A DNA stretch of 64,000 nt. Source: Lunularia cruciata. Taxonomy: Eukaryota > Streptophyta > Marchantiopsida > Lunulariales > Lunulariaceae. Both the position numbers and the translations under genes were made by a program. This document shows, in pieces, positions 1 to 11,632 of this stretch; the first letter of the stretch is position 1, and every line of letters starts with the position of its first letter. The notes beneath the pieces are model-generated. The model did no database searches. It was not told the origin of the DNA and was given only the letters and a program-made list of their open reading frames with translations. The stretch spans positions 57,674,333 through 57,738,332 of the forward strand of contig OX419756.1 in the NCBI GenBank assembly GCA_948567375.1, read 5' to 3'.

Positions 1-311
1 AATCATCAAAAACATTAGATTTCCCACTGCCTTGTCATAGGGGATCTTGGACATCAAACCTCTTCTCCACAACATCTAATTGGACAAAGAGTTGATGAAA
101 GCTTGAAGTGAGGAGATAATGGAGTACTCATAGACTTGCAATTCTCCATGTTAAATCTCACAAATACCTTTCTAGCATACTTCCCTTGGGTTAACCACAA
201 CTTTCCATCCTCCAAGTTTTTTTGGATCTCTATCTCCAAAGTCCTCCTTGCTATACCAAAATCTTTCATTCTAAGTTTGGAATTCAAGAGAGCTTTAAGC
301 TTATCAAAATC
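1..311 (-). pseudogene. Ty1/copia reverse transcriptase C-terminal fragment
   Basis: The minus strand (core 54-287) reads like the end of a copia reverse transcriptase: the MKDFG...LEIEI block, then KLWLTQGKYARKV, a short RFNMENCK run and STPLSPHFKL. This stretch follows the catalytic YVDD region in full-length copia Pol. No catalytic motif, RNase H or LTR is present, and the fragment runs off the left edge. It abuts a gypsy-type LTR at about 312. It is a dead scrap and the only copia sequence seen in the window. Confidence 0.7.
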
Positions 312-565
312 AAGGATGGTTCTTCATTAGTCATGCTTAGCTAAAGTTAGTCATAACTAAAATAGAGAGGACCTTACTTTAGAGGAAGTAGAAAACATGA
401 GCATTATTATTTTGGATTCTAGTATATTGACTTGGTATTATTCCTAGGTGTTTGGCTTTGAGGAAAGAATTGAGAACTCTTGGACCCAAAAGCCTTTTTC
501 TTTTAGATTCTTCTATAGTCCAAAGATAGCCTATGTGAAGGAATCCTTGATTTAATGGTTAGGTC
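312..565 (+). repeat. LTR A, left half (B-family LTR split by element B)
   Basis: This stretch matches the middle of the B-family LTR (566-1254, 9543-10234, 45819-46511) from about LTR position 90 onward, and lacks the first ~90 bases. It stops at TAGGTC (560-565). The same LTR resumes after element B at 10235 with TAGGTC again and runs to its normal 3' end near 10588. Element B therefore inserted into a pre-existing LTR of its own family. Confidence 0.8.
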
Positions 566-1254
566 TATAACATCCATTTGTGTATGTGTGTGGTATTGTG
601 ATATTTAGCTTGGTATTACAAATACTTGAGAGATATTATTTACATAGAGATAAAGTATGGTTCTATATTAGTCATGATTACCTAAAGTTAATCATAGCTA
701 AGACAATAGAGACCTTACTTGAGAGGAAGTGGAAAAGATGAGCACCACTATTTTGGATTCTAATGTGTTGACTTGGTATTATTCCTTGGTGTTTAGCTTT
801 GAGGAAAGAGTTGAGAACTCTTGGGCCCACAAACCTTTTTGTTTTGGATTCTTCTATAGTGCAAGGATAGCCCATGTGAAGGAATCCTTGACTTAGTGTT
901 TGGGTCAAGATAAGATCAAATACTTAGTGGAATATGCTTATGTGGATGGATATTCCTTTATAATTTTCAACTTGACTTGACTTTTTGCCTAGTAACTTGC
1001 ATTATTGTGGTAAATAGAACTTTAGAGTATAACTATTTCACATGTATATAAACAAGGGGTGAGGAGGTACTCATCATCCTTTCATTTCCAATTATCTCTC
1101 TCTCATTGAGTTCTCTAGTGAGCAATGGCTTGAGTCTTGGAGTGTTAGCCTTAGAGGAGTATGATGGAGTTGGGGTTCTTTACCTTATTAGTTCATGCTG
1201 CACTACCATAGTAGCCATCAAAAGTTCATCTTGAGTGAGAGATAGGCCGGTTCA
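566..1254 (+). repeat. Element B 5' LTR
   Basis: It begins TATAACATCC, a decayed TGTAACACCC, and ends at TTCA before a leader. A TATA-like TATATAAAC at 1045-1053 is followed by a CT-rich stretch, and the same promoter-like layout recurs in the other copies. No clean primer-binding site follows; TTGGTTCTGTTACCAAG just inside may be a damaged initiator-Met tRNA site. Confidence 0.8.
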
Positions 1255-2810
1255 TAGTTTTTGGTTCTGTTACCAAGACCTCTCTAGAAGGCAAGATAAT
1301 GTTCCACATACAACTCTATATTAGATAGAAGGGGGCTATGAGAGATCACTTGGAGAGAACATTAGGAGAAGAGAGTGATGAACTTGTGTTAGAGAACCAA
1401 GACCTATAGTTCATTATGATGTCTTTGAGGTGATTTTGTATATCTTGTACACATGAGAGGATTTGGAGAGATTATGTGAAGTGGATTGCACATTTTGGGG
1501 ATTATGGTGATTTTGGACAAATCTCAAGTTTGAAATATGGACTTGAAGTTTCTACACATCATAGCTTGGGTTATCTTTCAATTAGCACACTTCAAATTAT
1601 TTTTAGAGCTACTATGTACATTGAGCTAGAATTTTTGAAAGTTGATAGTGTAAACTGCTCCCTCAACTTCAAGCTCTTTAGAAAATTATACAGAGTCTAC
1701 CATTTCTTTGATTTTCAATGAATTTTTCTGAAAGTCTCTAAGAAAATTTATTGCATTTTATCCACCTTTTGGCAGAAAAATTAGAGAGAGATAATTCTTT
1801 TGCAAAGAGTTATGAGTTTTTAAAGTGAGAGTGGTGGTTTTCAGATCAAATCTGAAATATGTGTACTTAATAGAAAAGTGCCTAGGCCAAATAGCTTGAT
1901 GAGAAGATCTGAAATTTTACAAAGGAGAATGACTTGGAGTTATGATCAAGTGTGAAAAATTTCAGAGGACTATGACATACCACTTGAGAGATTTGAATAA
2001 CATTGTGAGGAAGGGTCAATTTTGCAAAGTTGAGATCTTATGCATGAGGAGTGTGAGAGCAACAAAAAACATATTTGAGTGTATAGACTCATCTTGGGAA
2101 CATGGAGTGGAATTTCAAGAGAAGAAATTGAGACTATGTCAGGTTCCCCAAGGGTTTGAGGTGATTGTAGGGGTGGATTTATGGAAAATATAGTTTAGAA
2201 CAGAATTTTAAGAGAGTGTTGAGAGGATCCAAAAACCTACACCACTTGGACGAAAGAGTGAGTCTAAGTGCTTTTTGTGTGGAGAGAAAGGACATAAGTC
2301 AAGTTCATGTCCATTGACCTTTGAAAGCAAAAGATTGAGGGAAGGAGAGGCTTACTGACTTGGGTTTGCATGTTGGACCTTCTTCACCAAGATTGGGAGG
2401 AAGAAGATCTAAGACCAAGGAGTTGTGTGAGGTTTGTGGAGTGGAAGGGCTTCCAAAAGGGAATGAGTGTAGTGGAGTAAAATCACTGTAGAGACTTTGG
2501 TGAAGGATCTTGGAGAGAGTCTTACTATAACTACAAAAATACTATTGCTTTCATCAACTAGTTCTCATGATTAGTGGCGGAGATAATCTTTCAACTTATG
2601 GATAAACTATCCATGAGGGTTTGATTAATATGCACTTTAGGATTTGATGTTGTTATAGAAATCTTGGAGCAACCTGAATCTTTTTTGTTCCCTAGGCTAG
2701 ATTACTCTCAAATGGTGCTAGTCATGTACATACTCCATTAGTTATAGAGTGAGAGAGAAGAAGAGAGAAAAAGAAAAATTGAGAGAAAAGAAAGATAATG
2801 AGGGGTTAAG
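1255..2810 (+). other. Element B leader region with an isolated zinc knuckle
   Basis: About 1.5 kb separates the 5' LTR from the Gag domain. Most of it has no recognisable coding signal. At 2269-2310 a CX2CX4HX4C zinc knuckle (CFLCGEKGHKSSSC) is clear, followed near 2425-2470 by a second Cys-rich run (CEVCGVEG...C). A zinc knuckle upstream of Gag is out of place, because the element has its own one downstream at 3651-3692. The stretch may be debris of another gag inserted in the leader. Confidence 0.5.
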
Positions 2811-3710
2811 ATGCAGAAACTTCCGGTTTTCTTTGGCAAGGATGGAGAAGATGTGGAGGTCTTTTTGAGAGACTTCAAGAGAGCTTGCATAGGAAACAAT
2901 GAGAGGAGGAAGAATGGGTGGGCCTCATTATTACTTGATTTCTTTGAGGATGCAACACTTACATGGTATGAGTTAGAATACCAAAAGAGAGAGCAGAGAG
3001 ATGGGCAAGAAGAGTCTTGGGAGAGTTTGACTTCAACATTCATTGAGAATTTTCTTCTTGATGAGAGTTATGAGAGATTGATGAGTGAGGTTACCTTCCT
3101 CAAACAAGGAGATGAAGAGAAAGTGAGAGTTTATGTAGAAAGAGTGGAGACGTTAGAGTCTAGATTTTGCATAATATCAAGGAAGGGTAGGGATGATGTA
3201 GAGACTTCTATGATTGGCATAGGAGCCATGCTCACCAAGAATTTTATGGGAGGATTGAGACCAAAAATTAGAATCAAGGTGAGATATGAGAAACCTTCTT
3301 CCAAGGTTGAAGCTATCAAGATTATAATTTGTATGGAGGAGAGTTTGGAAGGGATGCAAGTGATTTGGTGGTGAAGGAAGTTGTGCATCATCCTCAAGGC
3401 TACAAATATGGTGGAACTTCTGATACTTTGGTGACAAGGGTTGCATCACAAGTAGTAGTTGCTCCAGTTCTTGCACATCCACCAAAAGATCCATTTCAAA
3501 CCATCACAGAATAACTTGTAAATTGCAAGATCAATGTGGTGCAACTATGGGAGAAGAGAGAGGTGGATAAAATTTAGGGAGAGGTCCTAAGAGTATGGAA
3601 AATTTCCATATAGAGGAGTCCAACCAGCCAATAATTTAAATTATAGAAATTGTTTCAGTTGTAGAGGAAGAAGCCATATCCAAAGGAATTGCCCAAATTC
3701 CATTTATCAT
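2811..3710 (+). pseudogene. gag: Element B gag (capsid and nucleocapsid)
   Basis: Starting at ATG 2811 the first 187 codons look like a retrotransposon Gag capsid domain: LPVFFGKDGEDVEVFLRDF near the start, then W-rich ATLTWYEL and the SFIENFLL-like helix run. A stop at 3372-3374 breaks the frame. In the same frame downstream a zinc knuckle CFSCRGRSHIQRNC (CX2CX4HX4C) lies at 3651-3692. Gag packages the RNA and forms the particle. This copy cannot make full-length Gag. Confidence 0.75.
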
Positions 3711-3798
3711 GGAGGAAGGGGTTACAAGGGAAAGAGAGAGGTAGAGAAACCCAAGTGGCTTCATATCCAAAAAAGGTAAGTGGATAACATCTATAGAT

Positions 3799-4540
3799 GT
3801 GGTTGAGAGCAAGTATGAGAAGGGAGAGTGTTTAAACTCCAAGGGTCTTAATTTGGAGCTTTTGGCACAAGAGAAGAAGAGAGCTTGTTTTGTAGAGGAT
3901 GTTCATTCTTCTCAAGGATTTACTCCTAGCAAGGATATGCCTATGTCTACTAGGAGCAATCGCATCTCAACACCATCAACAAAAAAGAATCTAAGGAAGA
4001 ATTTGGAGATGGAGGAATCATTGATTTTAAAGCAACAATGGAACTACAATGTGTTAGAGGATGTTGGTAGTCACAAAACTAACATCATAGTGGGTCAACT
4101 GATTGCTTTGAACCCTACCTTGAGAAAAGAGCTTAGACGTGGTTTGAGTTATACAAGGAGTAAGAGGAAGAAGAAGGCAAAAACTCTAGTTTCAATGGGG
4201 GTGATGGATGCCAAACCAATACCATAGGAGGCTTGTGAATATGCTCCCAAGATTGATGTGAGAGTGAATGGTCACAACATCAAGGATGCATTGGTTGATG
4301 GAGGATAAGCAATGAATGCCATGTCAAAAAGGTTAATGAAGAAGTTGGGTATGATACACTCTAGACCTTCAACATTTGTGGTGAGCATGGCAAACAAGCA
4401 ACAAGTTTGACCAATAGGGGTGATAGATAAGGTGGTAGTTTTAGTTATGGAAGTTCAAAATCTCATGACTTTCCAAGTCTTGAAGGATTCAAGCTATAAT
4501 TTCTTCTTGGGAGACCATGGTTGAGAGTAGCATGCACAAC
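3799..4540 (+). pseudogene. Element B Gag-Pol linker and aspartic protease
   Basis: An open stretch of 142 codons (3799-4227) is a charged linker with no recognised fold. Downstream, around 4255-4540, the retropepsin pattern is legible: ALVDGG followed by a stop where serine or alanine is expected, then NAMSKRLMKKLG, and the closing FFLG-PWLR block near 4500-4525. The active-site loop and several codons are broken, so the protease is inactive. Confidence 0.65.
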
Positions 4541-5019
4541 TGATCAATGGCACAAATGTTACTTGAGGATTGGTCCATCAAACCATAGAGTCACAGTTCT
4601 AATCATTAATACCACCAACACTTCACATTTGGGACCATCTTCTAATTATTGGGAATCAAATTCAGAAGAAGGAGCTTTAGGTGGTGGAGACTTCCACAAA
4701 GGAGGATGAATCTAAATTTGATTTAGATGTATATCCCTTGTGTTCTATGGATTTTGCACCTAAGCTAAAGGTTTTGAAGGACCTTGATAAATCACAATTG
4801 ACACTTGGGGAGATAGAGAGGAGGTTATCTACTCTCAAGTATGGTTCAAATGTTACCAAGGAGTAGAAGGTGAGATTTGAGGAGATTTTCTACAAGTTCA
4901 TCCACGTGTTTGCTTTCAACTACAAGGATCTAAAGGAAGTCACATTGGAGGAGCAGTAAATAAAGGTAGAATCACATTCAAGACAAATCCACCAAAAGCA
5001 ACATTGCATTACCTTCCCA

Positions 5020-5690
5020 ATAGCTTTGGTTGTGAAGGAGGAGATTGATAAGCTCAAGGAGGCTAGATTTATCTTTGAGGTGGAGAATTCAGAATGGGTG
5101 TCTCCAATTGTTATTGTGAAGAAAAATTATGGCAAGCTTTGGGTATAAGTGGATTACAAGAAGCTCAATGTTGTTACCAAGAATGACTACTACCCTTTAC
5201 CATTCATTGATGAGATCTTGGAGAAGGTTGTAGGTCATGAGAGGTATAGTTTTGGAGATGGTTATAGTAGGTATAACCAAATCAAGATTGCACCACAGCA
5301 TTAACAACTCACCACATTCAACACACCTTACAGAACTTATGCTTTCAAGGTCATGCCTTTTGGGCTTTGCAATGCTCCAACTACATTCCAATGGTTCATG
5401 AACAAGGTGTTTGAACCTTTTATTGGGAAATTGTGAGAGACTTCATTGCTGAAGTTTGTGTCTATGGGAGCAAGGAAGAGCACTTTGAGCACCTAATCAA
5501 GGTCTTGCAATGCTTGGATGAAGAAAATGCATCACTCAACCCAAAGAAGCGCATTTTTTGTTGTGAAGAAGGTCTACTTTTGGGGCATATCATCTCCAAG
5601 GATGGAATAGTAATTGACCCTCAGAAGGTGAGGAAAATCTCAGACCTTCCATTTCCTTCAAGCTTGATAAAGTTATGCTAATTCTTGGGG
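5020..5690 (+). pseudogene. Element B reverse transcriptase
   Basis: RT landmarks appear in order: [55 protein letters not shown], then LLLGHIISKDG. The palm motif expected between NAPTTFQ and the HLIKVL helix reads RDFIAEVCVYG, so the FVDDF catalytic aspartates are lost. At least three stops interrupt the domain. It is related to the RT of element D. Confidence 0.75.
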
Positions 5691-8165
5691 ATGGTTGGTT
5701 ACCATAGGAGGTTCATCTTCTCATTTTCCAACAAGGCTTATGCATTGACCATCTACATGAAGAAGGGTGTAGAATACATGGTGATTTTGATAGACAAGGA
5801 GGCTCTCAAAGCTTTTGAGGAACTCAAGCAATCCCTTGTTATAGCTCCAATTCTTGCTAAACCTGATTGGAATAAACCTTTAATCCTCTACACTAATGCT
5901 TCTTGTGGTACTCACATTTTTCATTTTGGACAAGTTTTGAGGAAGAAGTGTCCTGTTGAAACCAAATTGAACCCAAATGGAGAAGAAATGAAGGGAAACT
6001 TGTGTTTTGATCAAGCTCAAAGAAGTCAACTTCATGTTGGAGGAAGAAGGACTCAGATTGGATCAGACTCAAAGAAGCTTACTTTGTGTTAAAGGAAGAG
6101 GAAGAAGGAGGTCAGACGTCGCAGGAAGGTTTCTTTGCATTGGAATGAAAGCATTATTGCAGGGGCCATATCTCAATGACAACATGTCTAAATCATGCGT
6201 GCTATATCTTGTTGGGAGTGTCTCGTTTAGGCCTTTCCATTGCTACCAAAATTACGGAGTTTGGAGATATGTAGCAAAAGTAACAAGCATTTGAAGTTTT
6301 GGGAGTAGATGTATAAAGTAGTTGAGTGTCTTTGGATCTATACGACTTTGTACTTATATGACTTTGGATTTACACAACTTTGGGTCTAAAGACTTCACCT
6401 CAAGACAAATATAATTCTACTTGAGGTAGTCAAACATCGGATATGTGAATTTTTGGGTCATATATCTAAAGCGTTTGAGATAGTTAGGATAGAGATAGTT
6501 AGAATACTCATGATTTCAGTTTCAATTTTGATTGAAAATGAGATAGAAAATGAAAGAGAAATAGTAGTAATGAATGAACCTAAAGTGCAAGATCAGACAG
6601 TAAATGTCTTTGGGTCAATTATATGAGCAATTGGAGGAAAGTGGGTTACAAATTGAGGCAATAGATAGGGTACCCATGCTTTCAATAGTAAAATTAGCAA
6701 AAGATATAGTAAAATTAGCAAAAGAATTGATAGTAGTTAGATCTAAAGTAAGAGAGGTAGGAGTGTAGGTGTCTTTGGATCAAATATTTGAGGCATTAAA
6801 GAATAGTGGGTCAAGAGAAAAAGAGTTAGATAGATTACCTTCTAGTGTAATTGTAATTCATAGTGAAGACATAGTAGAAATAGTGATGGATTTAGTAGTT
6901 GAAGACATACCCGAAGAAGGAGAGGTAATAAGAAGATCATTGGGTTTGGAAAGCTATGTTGAAGTTGACATCGAATCGGAGTAGTAATAATTTTGAGATT
7001 TAAAGAGGCATATATGAAAAAGTGCATTGTCATTTTGGATCTGCAGGTAGGAAGAGTGTTAAGAAATGGTATAGTTGTTAGTACTTGTCTATTGCTTCAC
7101 TATTTAAAGGGAGTATTCACAATGTTATGTTGTTTAGTATTCATAATTTTTGAGAATAAATAAAGCAAAGTGCTGATTTTAGTGCTTGTTGCTTGAGCTT
7201 GATTCCAACTATCAACATTGTGTTTGTGAGTGCGTGAAGAATTTTGAAGTGCAAGTCAATGTGCTTGTTGGATGTTGGATTCCAAGGCCTTGACCTTCAT
7301 TTTGTGTGTTTGATCCTAAGTGAAGTGCAATCGGAGCAATGCCTTGACAAATCTGAGAGCAATTGTAGTGTTGGTAGTATTATGCAGTTGTGAGTGTAGT
7401 GCAATGTTGATGTGAGGCAATTTTGATCAAGGAAATTGTTCCTTTAGTGGAGGGGTGGAACATAATTTTGAGGCAAAGTCAATTTGCAGTGAAGTGCCAT
7501 TTTCAAGAGAATCTAAATCATCACAATCAAGATTGTTTGGAAAGATTTGATGGAGTTGTGATTATGTGTGACAAATTGTTGTGATGAGACTACAAATTAG
7601 TGCTTGTACTTTACTTGTACTTTGCTTGTACTTTACTCTCTTTTGGGTGTAGTTGCTATGTGAGAGATTAAAGACAAAATCAAGAAGGATTACATTATGA
7701 CATTTGACTTGTATTTGGACATTTTTGAATAGTATCTCTGTGAGAAAAAACTTTACTTACTTGATCACCGCAAAAGTGATATTTGCCAGGTTGTCACACT
7801 TCCAATGTAGCTATAGAATGAACTCTTTATCAATTAGACTAAGATGGGCATGATCATCCAATAGCTTATGCTAGTAGGCAAATGGCTTTAGCAAAAAAGA
7901 ACTACTCTAGCAAGGAGAGAGAAGGGTTTGCAATGATCTTTGGTCTCAAGAAGTTTAGACACTACTTGATTGGAGGGAAAGCCACCATTTTCACGAATCA
8001 TAAGGCTTTGAAGTACATCTTCAACAAGCCTAATGTGGAAAGGAGGCTAGCAAGATGGATGATACTCTTGTCTGAGTATGACTACACCATTGAGGATAGG
8101 CTAGGAAAAAACATGCAAATGCTGATTTGTTATCTAGGGCCTATGATCGTGATTAAGATGAGCTA
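5685..8165 (+). pseudogene. Element B RNase H, split by solo LTR C1
   Basis: The tether GMVGYHRRFI and FEELKQSL...APIL lead into RNase H LILYTNAS at about 5880-5903, where D to N has hit the catalytic TDAS. The domain is cut at 5903 and resumes at 7799 with PIAYASRQMALAKKNYSSKEREG, TNHKALKYI and ARWMILLSEYDYTIE (to 8165). CTTCT (5899-5903) and CTTCC (7799-7803) flank the insertion as a 5-bp target duplication with one change. Confidence 0.8.
5904..7798 (+). repeat. C1: solo LTR of the C family, 1.9 kb
   Basis: It begins TGTGGTACTCACATTTTTCA, ends TTTGCCAGGTTGTCACA, and has a CTTCT/CTTCC target duplication, so it is a complete LTR without internal sequence. Two other copies (12231-14052 and 53176-55100) share both ends and length. 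Near 6680-6984 it keeps a decayed version of the acidic reading frame seen in the other copies (KELIVV, KVREVGV, VSLDQIFEAL). The last 120 bases are the best conserved part and also match the end of the element D LTR. Confidence 0.85.
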
Positions 8166-9500
8166 GTGGATGATTCTTTCCTAGATGAAGAGCTCATGAC
8201 AATCTCTATCACTCAAGAGGTTCCAATGGAGTACAAAGAGATTGTGGACTTTGTTATAAGAGGTAAATATCCAAAAGGGATGCATGCTAAGGAGATGACG
8301 GCCCTTGTAGTAAGATCTGGACCTTACATAATGGTGGAGGATATTCTTTTTTACCAAGGAGCAGATGGCCTACTTTGAAGAGTAGTGGGTAAGAAGAGTC
8401 TGTCTTACTCATAAAGAAGTTTCATGAAGGTTTAGTGTGTGGATGACACTTTGCATGAAAGGTGATTGCTTTCAAGATTCTAGATGCAGGTTATCATTGG
8501 AGAGGGTTTTTCAAGGATTGTCTTGATTATTAAAAAACTTGTCATGTTTATCAAGCTTTTGCTAGAAAGTCTACCTCCACTCCACCCCTTAGATCAATTC
8601 TATTGTGAGGACCTTTTTAGAAGTGGTGAATTGATTTTGTAGGTCCTCTCAATAGAATCCCAAGGAACAATAGGTACATTCCTATAGTTACTAATTATCT
8701 TAACAAGTGGGTTGAGGCTAGACCATTGAGAGACAAGAATGAAGATGAAGTTGGGAGATTTATTTATGAATGCATTTTCACTAGGTTTGGGTGCCCTTTG
8801 GAATTAAGTTTTGATAGAGGAAGAGAGTTCACAAGAAGCATTACTACAGCCGTGCTATGACATTTCTCTATCACACAAAGAGTAAAAACATCCTATAGCC
8901 AAATTCCAATGGCTTGGTAGAGAGAACCAATCAGACCTTGTGCATGATGTTGGCCAAAGATGTAAAAATGGAGGTAGCTAAACACCATTGGGACAAGAGG
9001 ATTCATGCAGTTTTGTGGGAGTATAAGACAACCATGAAGACTTCCATTGGATATTCTCTATTTCAATTGATATATGGTATTGAGTCTACCTTACCTATTC
9101 ACTTTGATCTTCCTACCTTTGAAAGCATTCATAGAAGATTGAAGAAGCACAAGGAGGTTATGCAAAGAAGTCAAGGAATGATCAACTCATGGAATTAGAA
9201 GAGGCAAGAGCAGTTGCTATGGTTCGAGTGGAGCAAGCCCAAAAGAAACAAAAGGAGAGCTATGACAAAAGGCAAGGCAAGAAGAAGGTGGACCCTTTCA
9301 AAGAAGGTGATTGAGTAATGTTTTTTGATTCCATTGGATTCAAGAGAGTGCAAAAGAAGTTTTTGCCTAAGTACTTTGGACCTTTCATAGTGGAGAAGGT
9401 GTGGGGAAATTACACTTATGATATCAAGGAGTTGGGGGAAAGACACTTTGATAGGATTAACCATGATAAGTTGAAGATGTTTCATAGAAGGTAGCGAGAT
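8166..9500 (+). pseudogene. Element B integrase
   Basis: The linker and degraded zinc-binding part run from 8166. The core begins near 8630 with VDFVGPLNRIPRNNRYIPIV and has FTRFGCPLELSFDRGREF (second acidic site) and LVERTNQTL around 8910-8940 (glutamate present). The C-terminal part reads KKFLPKYFGPFIVEKVWGN. A polypurine-like CCGGGGGTAAA follows at 9532-9542 immediately before the 3' LTR. Several stops make the protein inactive. No chromodomain is visible. Confidence 0.75.
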
Positions 9501-9542
9501 CTTCACTTTGAGGACAAAGTGAAACCTTAGTCCGGGGGTAAA

Positions 9543-10234
9543 TGTAACACCCATTTATGCATGTGTGTGGTATTGTGATATTTAGCTTGGTATTACAAGT
9601 ACTTGAGAGAGATATTATTTATATAGAGATAAAAGATGGTTTTACATTAGTCATGATTAGCTAAATTTAATCATAGCTCAGATAGAAGGGACCTTACTTT
9701 AGAGGAATTAGAAAAGATGAAAAACACTATTTTGGATTCTAGTGTGTTGACTTGGTATTATTCCTAGGTGTTTGGCTTTGAGGAAAGAGTTGAGAACTCT
9801 TGGGCCCACAAACCTTTTTGTTTTGGATTCTTCTATAGTCCAAGGATAGCCCATGTGAAGGAATCCTTGACTTAGTGTTTGGGTCAAGATAAGATCACAT
9901 GCTTAGTGGAATATGCCCATGTGGATGGATAATCCTTTATACTTTTTGACTTTACTTGACTTTTAGCCTAGTAACTTGCATTATTGTGGTAAATAGTAAC
10001 TTAAGTGTATAATTATTTTACAAGTATATAAACAAGGGGTGAGGAGGTACTCATCATCCTTTCATTTCCAATTATCTCTCTCTCATTGAGTTCTCTAGTG
10101 AGCAATGGCTTGAGTCTTGGAGTGTTAGCCTTAGAGTAGTATGATGGAGTTGGGGTTCTTTGCCTTCTTAGTCCATGTTGCACTACCATAATAGCCATCA
10201 GAGGTTCATTTTGAGTGAGAGACAGGCCAACTCA
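9543..10234 (+). repeat. Element B 3' LTR
   Basis: It starts TGTAACACCC right after the polypurine tract at 9532-9542 and ends ACTCA before TAGGTC (10235-10240). It matches 566-1254 along its full length, including the TATATAAAC box near 10024-10032 and the CT-rich run. Confidence 0.85.
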
Positions 10235-10588
10235 TAGGTCAAGATAAGATCACATGCTTAGGAGAATATTCCTATGAATATGGATATTCCTTTAGACTTT
10301 AGAGTTTATTTGACTTTTAGCATGGTAACTTGAGTTACTTTAATAATTAGTAACTTTGATACATAACTATTTCACAAGTTCATAAACCAAGGGTGGGGAG
10401 ATACTCATCATCTTTTCATTTGCAACTATCTTTCTCTCATTGAGTTCTCTAGTGAGCAATGTCTTGAGTTTTGGAGTGTTAGCCTTGGAGAAGTATGATG
10501 GATTTGGGGTTCTTTGTATTTTTAGTCCATGGTGCACTATCATAATAACCATTAGAGGTTCATCTTGAGAGAGAGACATGTTGATTCA
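10235..10588 (+). repeat. LTR A, right half
   Basis: It begins with the TAGGTC duplication and continues the LTR interrupted at 565 (AAGATAAGATCACATGCTTAG and onward, TATA-like box, CT-rich run), ending TTGATTCA at 10588. Its 3' end abuts the integrase of I0. With no second LTR or internal region in view, A is a solo or truncated LTR. Confidence 0.75.
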
Positions 10589-10894
10589 TAGATCCTCCAA
10601 GGTGCAATTTTTACATTTGGTTTGTCCATTAGTTTGAGGATGATAGGCCATGGACAATATAAGCTTGGAGCCAAGTATCTAGAAGAGTGTTTGCCAATTT
10701 TTTTGGTGAATTGAGGTTTAGGATCGGAGATGAGTACATGAGGCATCTCATGATGCTTGAAGACATTGTTGAAGTAGATTTGGGCCAATGTTGGAGCATC
10801 CATTGTATGAAATTTTGGTGCCAAATGGATTTTCTTACTAAGCTTATCCACAAACACCACGATTGCTATATGACCTTGCTTTGTCTTGGGCAAG
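10589..10894 (-). pseudogene. I0 integrase core fragment
   Basis: The minus strand shows LPKTKQGHIAIVVFVDKLSK, then DAPTLAQIYFNNVFKHH and MPHVLISD, the chromovirus integrase core with its first two acidic sites. The matching parts of I1 (16349-16555) and I2 (21440-21560) confirm it. It is cut at 10894 by an F-family LTR and continues at 11633. Confidence 0.75.
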
Positions 10895-11632
10895 TGTAAT
10901 ACCAATAGCTAGACATATGATCTAGAGATGAAATTTGGTTTGGTAACATCTGGGAAGATTTTATACATGATGGACTTAGTAGATCAGACACAGGTATCAC
11001 CAAAAGAGGACTTCTACTAATAGGCCAAAAACCAAAATATGCTTGAAGACTTTAGAATCAATATCTAGACATATGATCTAAAGGTAGAATTTGGGTTGGT
11101 GACATATGGAAGGATGGTACACATAATGGATGAAGTAGATCAGGTAGAGGTTTCACCAAAAGAACACTTATACTAATAGAGTAGAAACCTAAATAAGCTT
11201 GAAAACTTCAAAGGAAATTTTGGAGGCCTAAACGGATGAATTTGGCCTAAAAATGTGCATGTTCTCTACAAAGGAAGTTAGGATGGAATTCCCTCTCCCT
11301 TGGTTTGTCTAATTGATAGACTTCCAATGTCACCTCACCCACGTGATTCTAAGATTTATATAGGAAGATTCTCTAAAAGATTCCCTTTGGTCAAGCCTAT
11401 TTGACCAACCACATGGGACTAGGATAGACATGTCACCCATCCAAGCAAGTAATCTAAGGGTGGAGCTTACGGATAGGTCACCTATCCATGTACCTAATCC
11501 TATGGTTGAGCATCCTTAGAGAGGATCCTCTTTGGCTATATAATAAAGAGAAGGTGCTCTCTTGGGGCACCAAAGTTTGAGTGTGAAATGTGTGTTTTCT
11601 CTTTTGTGTTTCCCTGCTATCCTTAGAATGTT
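10895..11632 (+). repeat. F-family solo LTR inside I0, with an internal duplication
   Basis: It begins TGTAATACC like the LTRs of F and F' and ends near TTAGAATGTTA. The I0 integrase reading resumes just after it. A TATATAATA box lies near 11536-11545. Unlike the ~590-bp LTRs of F, this copy holds a tandem repeat of about 145 bp: the segment with GCTAGACATATGATCTA at about 10905 recurs at about 11051. The right boundary and target duplication are not sharp. Confidence 0.7.

Larger units (their letters stand above)
566..10234 (+). mobile_element. Element B: Ty3/gypsy retrotransposon, degenerate, full length
   Basis: Two matching LTRs (566-1254 and 9543-10234) flank gag, protease, RT, RNase H and integrase relics in that order on the + strand. 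TAGGTC lies directly outside both ends, a 5-6 bp target duplication. The coding region is full of stops and frameshifts, and a 1.9-kb solo LTR (C1) interrupts the RNase H. No chromodomain is seen after the integrase, and RT and integrase resemble non-chromoviral plant gypsy elements (Tat/Athila-like side of the family, by inference). Confidence 0.85.

Noticed and set aside
10235..10588. A second, independent B-type insertion next to B
   Set aside because: The piece begins exactly where 565 left off and repeats TAGGTC, so it is the other half of one split LTR.
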